Source of the DNA: Phyto melanocephala
Lineage: Eukaryota > Arthropoda > Insecta > Diptera > Rhinophoridae
Assembly (NCBI GenBank): GCA_941918925.1
Contig: OW799234.1
Span: forward strand, 115,915,128-115,979,127
Length of the DNA stretch: 64,000 nt
Reading direction: 5' to 3'
Below, piece by piece: positions 33,615 to 43,424 of this stretch. Made by a program: the position numbers and the translations under genes. Each line of letters opens with the position of its first letter. Positions within the stretch are counted from its first letter, which is position 1. The notes under the pieces were generated by a model. That model was not told the origin of the DNA and searched no databases. It worked only from the letters and a program-made list of their open reading frames with translations.

Positions 33615-34267
33615 GACAAGCCGGGTACCTAGCGTTTTAACATAATTCGGGTACGCTAAATCCAGTGGTGCTCTCGGTCTTTTAAGATTGGCTCTGGTTT
33701 TCGAGATATACCGTTATTTCGAAAATGGAGGAGGTTGCACCACATATGTTCGCGTAACTCAAAAACGCTTTAGCTTATTTCAAAAACTTAAAAAACCGAA
33801 ATTCCGCAATAAAATGTCCTTTAAGAAAAGTAAAACTTCTTGCTAAGATCCGTAGTCGTTTTAGAAAAATTATTTTTTTTTTGAAAAAAAAATTAATTTT
33901 TTTATCAAAATTTCGAAATTTTTGTTCTTTAAAAATTCATAAAAAATTAAAAAATGCAGCTAGGCTTCTAATTTTTTGCAAACATATAAAAAACAAAGCT
34001 GCTAACAAAACAAGCCATAAATGATTAAAATCTGTTAGCAACTTTTGATTTTATTCACAAAAGTCGACAAATTTTAATTAATTTAAGAATTTCATAAAAC
34101 GCAATATTTGTATGGGAGCTCCCCTAAGGGATGGTGATAAAGGGAAAGTATAATTTAAGAAAATGTTAAGAATAAAAAACAATGAAGGTCGGTCATACAT
34201 TTTATCCCCCTAGGAGTGAATCCTAGGCCTTAGAAACAAATGTTGGGAATGAAAAATAAAGTTGCGC
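33615..34267 (+). repeat. Left 653-bp terminal inverted repeat
   Basis: It contains TTCGAGATATACCGTTATTT, A/T runs, and small palindromes such as CCTAGGAGTGAATCCTAGG at about 34,210. It pairs with 36,474-37,126 and would form a very long stem in single-stranded DNA or read-through RNA. Confidence 0.9.
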
Positions 34268-34351
34268 TGGTCATACATTTGGCCCGTTTAGGGGTATCTC
34301 AGGCGCTGCAGGTGCAAAATTTAATGCTAGGGTTCTACGCGTATAAAAAAA

Positions 34352-34448
34352 TTTTAAATTAGTGACATGTAGCAAAACTGCTTTTAAGCTACTTTTGGAA
34401 GAATCAATGAATAAGCGCCAATCTCCAGGATTACATTCATTTTGCATT
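34352..34448 (-). repeat. Antisense duplicate of the transposase catalytic segment
   Basis: This stretch is the reverse complement of about 35,387-35,482 with few changes. Read on the minus strand it encodes the same segment, MQNECNPGDWRLFIDSSKSS followed by LKAVLLHVTNLK. It lies between the left TIR and the transposase start, in the opposite orientation to the gene. Confidence 0.85.
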
Positions 34449-34634
34449 GTGCAACGGTATTTGGCATGGTTCTTGGAATTAAAAATTAAAACATAGTATT
34501 TTTGAATTACCTGTGATTTCAAGTTATTGGCAATAAAATCTACACCTGGAAACGGTAGAAATATTATTCGTCCTGGCTTTTTTTTTTACAAAACATGCGA
34601 CTAGTACTTTGATTAAAACAATTACAGTATAAAT

Positions 34635-36339
34635 ATGAGTTCCTCATATATTGAAATATCTAAGATAAGGCCGTGTAAAAAGTTTAATTACTTTTGTTAT
34701 GTGTGTGGGAAATATAAAAATATACCAAGTCGCCGTAAAATCACTACTGAAACAAGTACCTTGTATGAATCATATTTTTCTTTAAGGGTTATATATGGTA
34801 AGAGTTGGACACCATCAATAGTGTGTACACACTGCATTTACCATTTAAATAAGCGGGGAAAAAATGGAGATGCCATGCCATTTGGTGTTCCAATGATTTG
34901 GAGAGATCCCATAGTTCATGTTGAAGATGAGTGTTATGCGTGCATAAATTATACAGCGGGTATAAACAGAAGAAAAATGATTTATATGTCTTATACTGAA
35001 AAAGCATATGCTCGATTTCCGCTGCCACATTCTGATGAAATTACTGTTCCGGGTAGCCATATACCAACAGAACATATTTCCTCAATAATTCATTCTGTTG
35101 AAGCGGATAGACCAGCTACTTCAATGTATCAACCGTCATGCATCACGGTTCCATGCAGTCACAATGAAATCACGCAAGATCGTCTGGATATAATGGTACG
35201 GCGTCTAAAATTATCTCAAAGACAGAGCATTCTCTTGGCAAAAGAGTTAAAACGAGCTAATATTTTAGCACCAGGTGTACAAACATACGGGGCTATCAAT
35301 CGCCATAGACGATTTACGACTTTTTTTAAATCTATTGAGAATAATTCTATTGCGTATTGTACTGACATCCGCGGATTGGTTTTAACGATGCAAAATGAAT
35401 ATAATCCTGGAGATTGGCGCTTATTCATTGATTCTTCCAAAAGTAGCTTAAAAGCAGTTTTGCTACATGTCACTAATTTAAAAAGTCCTATTCCGATAGC
35501 ACTTAGCACAAATACTAAAGAGACATACGCATCAATGAAAAAAATAATACAGTTAATTAAATATGAAGACCACAAGTGGAAAATATGCGCAGATTTAAAA
35601 GTGGTAGCTCTTTTAAGAGGCATGCAATTGGGCTATACTAAAAATATGTGCTTCATGTGCTTATGGAATACGCGTTTCGATGGCGACCAGTACAATACAC
35701 GGGATTGGGCTTTACGTGAGGAAAGCAGATTGCATAGAAACAATGTTATTGAATTACCACTTGTGTCGATGGAAAAGATTTTGCTTCCTCCACTCCACAT
35801 CAAACTGGGTATTGTAAAAAATTTTATATAAGCATTGAGCCCAGATGGTGTTGCTTTTACCGAATTGCACCGAATTTTTCCACGATTAAGCGGCATGAAA
35901 GTAAAAGAAGGTATGAACTCTAACTACTTTATTAAATTAGATTTATATTTCATTTCATAATGTTTCTATTTTACAGGAATTCTTAATGGACCGGACATTC
36001 GCCGTCTTATGAAGGACCATCAATTTGAGGTTGCATTGAATGATATGTGTGAAATCAGTAATAGAAAATGTATTAGGAAATCATCGGTCTGAAAACTGGC
36101 GAATTTTAATCAAAAATATGCTAACCGCATTTAAAAACTTAAACGTTAGAATGTCATTGAAAATACATTTTTTGCATTGCAATGCCGAAAAATTTAATGA
36201 ACAATCACCAGCCGAGTCTGATGAACATGGCGAGAGATTTCACCAATTAACAGCCAGGCTCGAACACTGGTATAGCGGCAAACAACTTGATTCGCTATTA
36301 GGGGATATTTGTTGGAATCTGCAGGAGGAAGAAGAATAA
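34635..36339 (+). pseudogene. DDE-like transposase of the long-TIR element (two exons, two lesions)
   Basis: Exon 1 (34,635-35,910) opens with ATG and 398 codons. Cysteine pairs C21/C24, C64/C67, C100/C103 and C339/C342 suggest zinc binding. A conserved block MPFGVPMIWRDP spans residues 81-92. Candidate catalytic acids are D266 in LFIDSSKSS, D320 in ICADLK, and a glutamate in GERFHQ (36,232-36,234) in exon 2, the spacing and order of an RNase-H-fold DDE/D enzyme. A TAA at 35,829-35,831 breaks exon 1, after which the same frame continues to a GAAG|GTATGA donor. A 66-bp intron ends TTTCTATTTTACAG at 35,976 and the phase is kept. Exon 2 (35,977-36,339) needs a frameshift near 36,040. I recognise the family from arthropod and cnidarian genomes, where copies are common and usually called uncharacterised. 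The catalytic assignment is inference. Confidence 0.7.
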
Positions 36340-36473
36340 ATTTCTAAATAAAAACTACTTAACAACAAAAAATTTTTAGTTTGGTTATATAAAAAATTCA
36401 AAAATTTCATCTTTTCTGAAAAAATCAAAAGCTGTAGACAGACTTTCATCACAAATAGCTTATTTTGCACCTG

Positions 36474-37126
36474 CGCAACTTTATTTTTCATTCCCAACAT
36501 TTGTTTCTAAGGCCTAGGATTCACTCCTAGGGGGATAAAATGTATGACCGACCTTCATTGTTTTTTGTTCTTAACATTTTCTTAAATTATACTTTCCCTT
36601 TATCACCATCCCTTAGGGGGGCTCCCATACAAATATTGCGTTTTATGAAATTCTTAAATTAATTAAAATTTGTCGACTTTTATGAATAAAATCAAAAGTT
36701 GCTAACAGATTTTAATCATTTATGGCCTGTTTTGTTAGCAGCTTTGTTTTTAATATGTTTGCAAAAAATTAGAAGCCTAGCTGCATTTTTTAATTTTTTA
36801 TGAATTTTTAAAGAACAAAAATTTCGAAATTTTGATAAAAAAATTAATTTTTTTTTCAAAAAAAAAAATTATTTTTCTAAAACGACTACGGATATTAGAA
36901 AGAAGTTTTAATTTTCTTAAAGGAAATTTTATTGCGGAATTTCGGTTTTTTAAGTTTTTGGAATAAGCTAAAGCGTTTTTGAGTTACGCGAACATATGTG
37001 GTGCAACCTCCTCCATTTTCGAAATAACGGTATATCTCGAAAACCAGAGCCAATCTTAAAAAACCGAGGGCACCACTGGATTTAGCGTACCCGAATTATG
37101 TTAAAACGCTAGGTGCCCAGCTTGTC
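36474..37126 (-). repeat. Right 653-bp terminal inverted repeat
   Basis: Complement of the left arm, with scattered single-base differences such as an extra G in CTTAGGGGGGCTCCC and TCTTAAAAAACC against TCTTTTAAGA on the opposite arm. It ends CGCTAGGTGCCCAGCTTGTC at 37,126. Confidence 0.9.
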
Positions 37127-37817
37127 ACGAAAAAAAAGTGTCAATTTCATGCACAGTGTAATTGACAAACATTATGTGCGAACAACTAACATTCAGGACT
37201 TTGGTGTAAGCTAAGTTCCTTTTAAGAAATTATTTCTATTAATATTTCTATTTTGCATCGCTTTTTCGAGCACACCCAGTCTTATGCGTTGAATGTTGAC
37301 TTCTGAATGATACGTCGTTGCTGGCTTATCAGCATATATGTACCAGAGACTTGATGTACCCCAACAAAAAGTGGATCGAAAATTTATGAAATCAAACATT
37401 TGAGGTGGCAGGTCAATTTCTTGTGATAATTCGGTCACTTAGCCCTCCAATAAAAGAAGTAATGGTCTCAAACGTGTATGACATGTTGCGCCGTCTTGTT
37501 AAAACTATTTTATCTCAAAATGATTTGCAATGATTAAAGGAATAGAAAAAAAATTCAGGAAAGCAATAAAAACCAAACATGATCTAAAATTCGCATTATA
37601 TTAAAGAAGTATCAGGTCATGTCACAAAAAAAAAAAGAAATGCTGTTCCGAAGTGAAATTGAATTCTCATTTTGTGTCTTTAGGATAAGTAAAAATTAAA
37701 GGCACTTTTAAGTTTTTAAATAAAATTATTAGAATTGTTTAGATTATTAATATCAAACAGGTGTCCGTTTGCATACTTTTAATAAAGACAAATTAATCAT
37801 TGTTCCATTCGTATATA
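37127..37817. other. AT-rich stretch with no recognised feature
   Basis: No coding frame of note and no repeat family was seen between the long-TIR element and the next HINE. Confidence 0.4.
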
Positions 37818-38809
37818 AACAAGTAAGAGCGCTATATCTAATAATACCCTTCATTGTCATGTACATAGATATAAACACCACAACGTAGCTAAGTCTAGAT
37901 TTTAGATTTCATGTATACGCCATTTTCTTTATTATTTGCGGCCCCGTTTGTGATTTTAAATTTTTATACAGTTAATTGTATTCTACTAGTCAAGCCCTTT
38001 CATTGATACCCATATAGTTGGGGTAAAAAAATTTCTTTTGAAACTAATATTATGGGGGTTAAAGGGGACAAAGTCATATATTCGCCATTTCATCAAGGAC
38101 ATCATCTTGAATTTATATTTTAATACTCAAGCCCGTTCATTTGATTAGCATATTGGCTCTCTCGGTTTTCTATATACTGAAGAATATCTATTTCCGTTCG
38201 TAAATTTTAGGAAAAAGACCGAAGCAGTTGTAATTTGATACTTATATCCCAGTTGGCTTCAAACCGATTTGTAAGATTTTCTTACAAATAATTTGTAAGC
38301 CATAAGAATTTGGTATCTTAAGCGTGTTCAAAAATTAATATGGGATTTGAAAAATTTTTATATATTAAAACAAATATATATTTTTTCAAATAATTTTTGG
38401 TTATAACTTTTCCGATTAGTCGCCAATTTGTGCAAATGTTTCACAGGCTCCACGAAAAGCCCCCCAATGAAATAACGCCCAAACGAAAAATAAAATATTC
38501 CCCAAATTTTTTTCATACATTTTTGGGTGTTATTTCATATGAAATAACTCCCAATTTTTTTTGGGCCGTCTTTCATTTTTTTTGGAAATTATTTCATTTC
38601 TCATTTGGGGTTTTCAAATTATGAAATAATCTCCAATGAAATAACACCCAACAAATTTTTAAATTCGGGGCTTGTTTCATAGCGTGTATAATTTGGGTGA
38701 TATTTCATTTTGTATTCGGGGGTTATTTCATTTTTAAAGCTTTTGGTTTTGGGGGTGCTTGTAAATAAATTATATAAAAATAGGCCTTTTACAAGAAAAC
38801 TTTTAGCTT

Positions 38810-39055
38810 GTGAATATATTACAATATCTGTTTAAATACATAAATGATAACGTTCTGGATTTGGATGGTGCGACCTTCGTGACAGACTACGAAATAAGTC
38901 TACGGACGGCAATAATGATTGTTTTCCCTAAATCAAAAGTAATCGGTTGTTGGTTCCACTTTTGCCAAGCAGTAAGGAGGTCCATAATAATAAAGTGTAA
39001 CCACCTGGCAGCATTTGTACATACAACGTATATTTTCTCCATTTTGATTTCATGA
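38810..39055 (+). pseudogene. MULE transposase fragment
   Basis: The 81-codon frame contains FVTDYEISLRTAI (residues 23-35) and FPKSKVIGCWFHFCQAVRR (39-57). In Mutator-like transposases the second catalytic aspartate lies in a (M/V)TDFE context, here D26, and is followed by a C-x2-H motif, here C47-W-F-H50, before the catalytic glutamate. The first aspartate and the final glutamate are absent, so only the centre of the domain remains. Full MULE transposases have several hundred residues. The apparent TTG start is arbitrary. Location inside a foldback-like element fits the known link between FB elements and the Mutator superfamily. Confidence 0.75.
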
Positions 39056-39179
39056 GCGACCATTTTGTTTTTTTTTTTACCATTCCTTGCGTATAATGTA
39101 TTAAGTTTATTATTTATGTATGTACATGAAAATAATTTTTTGGTAGTTGGGTTTCAAAAATAAATATATTGGAAATATT

Positions 39180-39555
39180 AAACAATTCTTTGTCCATACT
39201 TCCTCACATCTCCATTACAGAAAATTAATGCCTTCTTTACAATATTGTAACTATAATAACGTCTCCCATGAGTTGGATTTTCAAGCCATTCGTAAAGTTT
39301 TAGGATAACTCGTTGGTGGCTGATCTGAAATTGCTTCCATCGTATAAGGGTAAATTACTGCACTGGACTTAGTCCATTTACAAAACCAAAAGTAGTCACT
39401 ATTAAACCAGCTTTGTATGTTCTTTCACCAAAAAAAAAATTGATTTTAAATGCTGTCACACTTTCGAAGTTGCATATATCCTTATTATGAAGAAGACACC
39501 TGCGGGCCTCCACACGATTTATATCAATAATTTTGTGATTTTGCTGTTGGTCCAT
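39180..39555 (-). pseudogene. Unidentified coding remnant opposing the MULE fragment
   Basis: Read on the minus strand from ATG at 39,555, 66 codons are open. After a single TAA at 39,355-39,357 the same frame continues for about 58 codons through HQRVILKLYEWLENPTHGRR and YYSYNIVKKALIFCNGDVRK. The length, a single in-frame stop, and a residue mix that includes W, H and C point to old coding sequence. I do not recognise the family. It converges on the MULE fragment, so the element may once have carried two genes. Confidence 0.4.
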
Positions 39556-40126
39556 ATTGACTTCATGAAATCCTTAATGAATCTGACTCTCTTATGAATT
39601 TTTGGCATAATTTCATTTTTGTTGCTGATGGGGTTTATTTCATTGGGGGTTATTTCATTTTCATCATTGGGAGTTGTTTCATATGAAATAACTCCCAAAT
39701 ATTGGGGGTTGTTTCGTGTTCGCTTTGGGGTTTATTTCATTTATTTTTGGATGTTATTTCATTCACTGTTTTTGGGTGTTATTTCCAATTTTTTGGGGTT
39801 TACTTCATTGGGGATTGTTTCCTGGGCGTTATTTCATTGGGGGGCTTTTCGTGGAGCCGTTTCACAAACATCTCTAGAGACATACCAAATCTATAAATAG
39901 TTACAACCGTCTCTATAAATTTTTCTTGGGCTGGAAAATTTTAATTTTTGAGGCAGTCGAGTTAATTTTGCTCATATCTCAGAAAGTTTTAAGGCGTTAA
40001 TACTGATGTCCAAAACCAATCTGCTCTAGAATATTTCTGATATTGTGATACCCAACACGGGTCTTGATGATGTCGGGGGACTTTAAAAAAAATTTCCTAT
40101 ACACTCACTATGAAGGGTATAAAAAA

Positions 40127-41738
40127 TGCAAAGTGGCACCTCAAAATATAATTTTAATATAAAGTTTTGCAAAATTCGTTAAAAATAGATGTCATTGAAA
40201 ATCGTCGAATTTATGAATATCGACATACAAGCCTGAATATTCCCATCCAGATCCCAAAGCATTCACATTAAAATTTTTTTCATTCAAAAGATCTTGTAAT
40301 GCACGAAAACAAAACATATGGGTGATCAAGGTCTATGTATCTTTGCAATATGCTTTTCTAAGAAAAATTTACCTCCACGTCACACAACATATGACTGTGT
40401 GTTGAAACTTTATTTTGTCTACAAATTTTGTGTTAATCTCCACTCTAACAACACATTTTGTTAGTCCTTTCTGTTTTTTCGTGCTCTTATTGTTATTAGT
40501 GTCGTTGTTGTTATTGTTTTTCCATAACATCTTTGAACGAGTATTTTTAGTCGTTTATCACACGTCTGTTTTGAGGTGTAACGAATCCATCAAAAACTAA
40601 AATTTAATTAATTGTGTTACGACTCTGCATTCTGCATTCTGCATTCTTCTTTTGATCTTTGTCTTTGTTATTGTGTGTGTCGTTATTGTCTTTAAAGTAG
40701 TTGAATGTGTTGTTTGTATGTTGATTATATGCTAGATATATTGTGTTGAATTGTATTAATTCATGTTACATTGGATTTACTTATTATGCGTTTGTCGTTG
40801 TCTATCCTTATTATAAAATGGAAAAAAAATCAAATATTAGCCGACATTACATGTGTTTACATGGGGATTGAGACTGCGCGATTACGCACGCCTTGAGTTC
40901 TTAAACGTACACATACTCACGCTTTGGCTTTATAATAAAAAATTCCAGACAATATTTCATTTTTATAGCTGGTCACTAAAAAACCGTCACATTTTTTTAC
41001 ACTACGATTTATTTTATACCTGTTGCACCCGGCCATTGATTCCATAAACAGCAAACAACAAATTGTTGTTATATTTTTTCTTCAGCCTCTACTTTAAATC
41101 GATAATCGGCTGTTTACATTTCTCTCTCTCTCTCTTTTGCGTTATCCTCTCACTTTCAGCTTAGTGATGATTAATGTTGTGAGAAAAGTCGGTATTTATT
41201 CTATTTAGTTTGCGGTCTTGGTTATAGAAAATGTTATTTAAATTATAGTGTACGAATAAAAATTTTTGGACATATACGAATAATGATAAAAATGATTGAT
41301 TTGTCGTTATTAATATACATACATTACATTTATATATTTAAAGCGCAATAAAATATCTGTTTCAAAAAACATTTTAATTAAGCACTTCACTAAGAAAATT
41401 ATAAATAACCCACAAACAATTTTTTTATTGTAATTGTCATTTATATGATACAAATATTTAAGTATACAAAATATAAATTTAGGGTAACCCAATAGTCACC
41501 ATGAAACTTAAAATTTAATAAATTTTTGTTTATATAAATTTTTTTTAGCTAATTACGGAACGAACCTGCTTGTAAGGGCCTTCTTCTCATGGGACTGCAC
41601 TCCCAATAATACCGGCCGTGCTCATAGAAGTTTAGGTTTGTCTTGCCCCTGTCGAAAAAGTACAGTGCATTATAAATTTATTTAAAGCTTGGGTAGCTAA
41701 CAACAAAACTGACATAAGATATAAGAAATCAAAAAAAA
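40127..41738. other. Mostly unassigned DNA with microsatellites
   Basis: It contains three tandem TCTGCAT units at 40,624-40,644 and a short TCTCTCTCTC run near 41,121. Several TTATTGTTATT-like runs occur at 40,487-40,520. No gene was recognised. Confidence 0.5.
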
Positions 41739-41739
41739 T

Positions 41740-42005
41740 ATTCTCTTTTGAAATCTACAGCCGCTCAATTGGGGCTTACTTTATTGAAAACGAAGATAGA
41801 AGTGCTGTAACCGTTAACAGAGAGCAGTAACGTTTTAAAATATAACATTTATTATTGCCAACGCTTTGCGAGTCACAATGGCGCTTTTAAGTTAAATTTT
41901 TCAAAAACAAATATTTTCAAAAATTCGGTAGTTAATTGTCCAGCGCATTCGCCAGATTCGTCAGATCCTGCCTATTTTCTTTGGGTCTATGTGAAGCAGT
42001 GAGTG
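41740..42005 (+). pseudogene. Mariner-like transposase remnant (central catalytic region)
   Basis: Across shifting frames, the translation follows a mariner-type transposase. A segment reading GLLYFIENEDRSAVTVNREQ corresponds to the family pattern G.YFF.N..G.AVTVNG.RY. About 170 bases later AHSPDSSDPAYFLWVYVK corresponds to the pattern (W)P.RS.DL.P.DFFLWGY.K, which carries the last catalytic aspartate. Intervening residues are scrambled by stops. No flanking inverted repeats were identified. It differs from the remnant at 49.5 kb, which retains a different, more C-terminal part. Confidence 0.6.
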
Positions 42006-42229
42006 TATGTGAGATAATTCTTGAACTTAAGGCCAAAGTTTAAAAAAATTACCATTTTGTATATTTTTGAATCTAAAAATCTATAAAAAAAAGTATGGAC
42101 AGAAAAAGTATTAAATTTTTAGACCCCATGGTGACCTTTGGCCGTCCCTGTATGTAATAACGTTTATCAAAAACATGTAAGTACAAACAAAATAACCCCA
42201 ACTTTTATATAAATTCTAATATCATAAAA

Positions 42230-42790
42230 AATATTCTTTTCTTGTTTTCCGAAAACAAATGCAAATATCTAGGAATAAATCTCTACTAAAAGTCAGCACA
42301 ATCGCCTTATAACTTTCTCAGATATGAGCAAAAAAAAAATAGAAAAAATCAAATTTGTTTTTGGGTAATTCATTGACACACTTGTTACTATTTACAAATA
42401 TAAGTTGCCTCTAGCACTTTTCGCAAAATTCTTTGGTCAAATCTGTCACTAACCAGCAAAGTTATAGGCAAAATATTTACCAAGTTATTAAAGTTCATAA
42501 TAAATTTCTGTACACGCTAAATACACTGAATACCATCTCGTAAATTTACAATATACATAGTAAATTATGAATAGTAAATTAGATAGCGCCTTAAACAAAA
42601 TGGTGGATATTTTTCTCATAAATATGGGTATGAAATATAATAATATAATATCGAATATGAAAATCAAAGATGGTGCAGAAATAATAAAACAAAATGGCGT
42701 AGAACATTAAATCTAAAATCTAGTTCTAACTTATGAAGCTTATTATCAGTTCGACACGGTCGAATACACTTGATTTTAATAAAGGCGAAT
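42230..42790. mobile_element. HINE fragments
   Basis: A family A scrap lies at 42,248-42,345 (CTAGGAATAAATC, GTCAGCACAATCGCC, CTCAGATATGAGC). A plus-oriented diverged 3' part follows at about 42,590-42,775, with AAAATGGCGTAGAACATTAA and the hairpin GTTCGACACGGTCGAAT. They may be two parts of one decayed copy. Confidence 0.5.
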
Positions 42791-43219
42791 AGGGCAATAC
42801 GCTTATGTATATAGTTTAAGCCAAAAACATATCTATACAAGTAACCACGTCGTAACAACTGATTAGGAAGGATAATTTCAAAATTTTGTAAATTCGTCTT
42901 GATTTTGTTAATTTATACAGGGTTGAAAAATTAGGTTTTCGTTTCGTCATTGAAAAATTAATGCTTATTTTAATAACAATTGTATTAAATTGATTTATAT
43001 TTGTTGTTTTCACTTCCTCGATTATGGGTTTCACTAATAAAAAAATATCTCCTTTTGCAATAAAATTTTTTTTAAATTAAATGAATTATAACGACTTCTC
43101 CATCCCTGATAAATGAATTCACCTAGACAGATAACATCCCCTAAATAGTTGCTTTGTTGTATCGAATCGCTGTAGCATTGTCCAAAATTTACACGTACTG
43201 CCTGTCTATGGAAGATATT

Positions 43220-43424
43220 TGCATCACGTCCTAACCCACTAATATAATTTATATAAATCTTTGTATGTTTGAATGTTTTAATATTTTTACTCAATCACAC
43301 AAAAAATGACTAAACGGACTTAAACGAAATTTGCCGCACAGATATATAACAACCTGAATTATTACATAAAGAGGCTACTTCTATTGCCGATTACTACGCA
43401 GACGACGTCGCGGACACATGCTAA
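43220..43424 (+). mobile_element. Small Helitron-like element
   Basis: The 3' end GACGTCGCGGACACATGCTAA is followed by T, fitting CTRR|T. The self-complementary CGACGTCG lies just before it. It shares CGCACAGATATATAACAACC and CATAAAGAGGCTAC with 53,350-53,518, so this is a repeated family. The 5' boundary near CCCACTAATATAA is approximate. Confidence 0.5.

Larger units (their letters stand above)
33615..37126 (+). mobile_element. DNA transposon with 653-bp terminal inverted repeats and a broken DDE-like transposase
   Basis: The ends are GACAAGCCGGGTACCTAGCG on the left and, on the complement of the right, GACAAGCTGGGCACCTAGCG. The two arms (33,615-34,267 and 36,474-37,126) are the same length and nearly identical by eye. 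Just inside the left arm an extra 40 bp (TGGTCATACATTTGGCCCGT...) interrupts a continuation GCAGGTGCAAAAT that the right arm has without a break. The interior holds one gene with an intron (34,635-36,339) plus an antisense fragment of that gene. No convincing target-site duplication was seen. The superfamily is not named with confidence. Confidence 0.85.
38446..39858. mobile_element. Foldback-like Mutator (MULE) element with modular TIRs
   Basis: The left end GGCTCCACGAAAAGCCCCCC and the right end GGGGGGCTTTTCGTGGAGCC are perfect complements. GTTTCACA is duplicated at 38,438-38,445 and 39,859-39,866. Each arm (about 38,446-38,760 and 39,600-39,858) is built from irregular repeats of a motif like TGAAATAACTCCCAA or its complement TTGGGGGTTATTTCA. 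That design resembles Drosophila FB foldback elements, whose arms are repeat arrays. The interior has a MULE transposase fragment and an opposing reading frame. Confidence 0.8.
37818..40126 (-). mobile_element. HINE copy split by a foldback-like element
   Basis: The plus-strand start AACAAGTAAGAGCGCTATAT and the ATACCCTTCATTGTC region form the 3' terminus. TATACGCCATTTTCTTTATT follows. Beyond the nested element the HINE continues (CTCATATCTCAGAAAGTTTT at about 39,970) to GAAGGGTATAAAAAA near 40,113-40,126, the 5' end. The TCACA target sequence is duplicated around the insertion at 38,446-39,858. Confidence 0.65.

Noticed and set aside
34789..35075. Overlapping minus-strand frames of 76-79 codons inside the long-TIR element
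   Set aside because: They lie antisense to the transposase frame and show no motif. They are shadows of a codon-biased sense gene.
35216..35896. Minus-strand frames of 135 and 87 codons
   Set aside because: They are also antisense to the transposase, whose sense translation has conserved motifs. There is no independent support.
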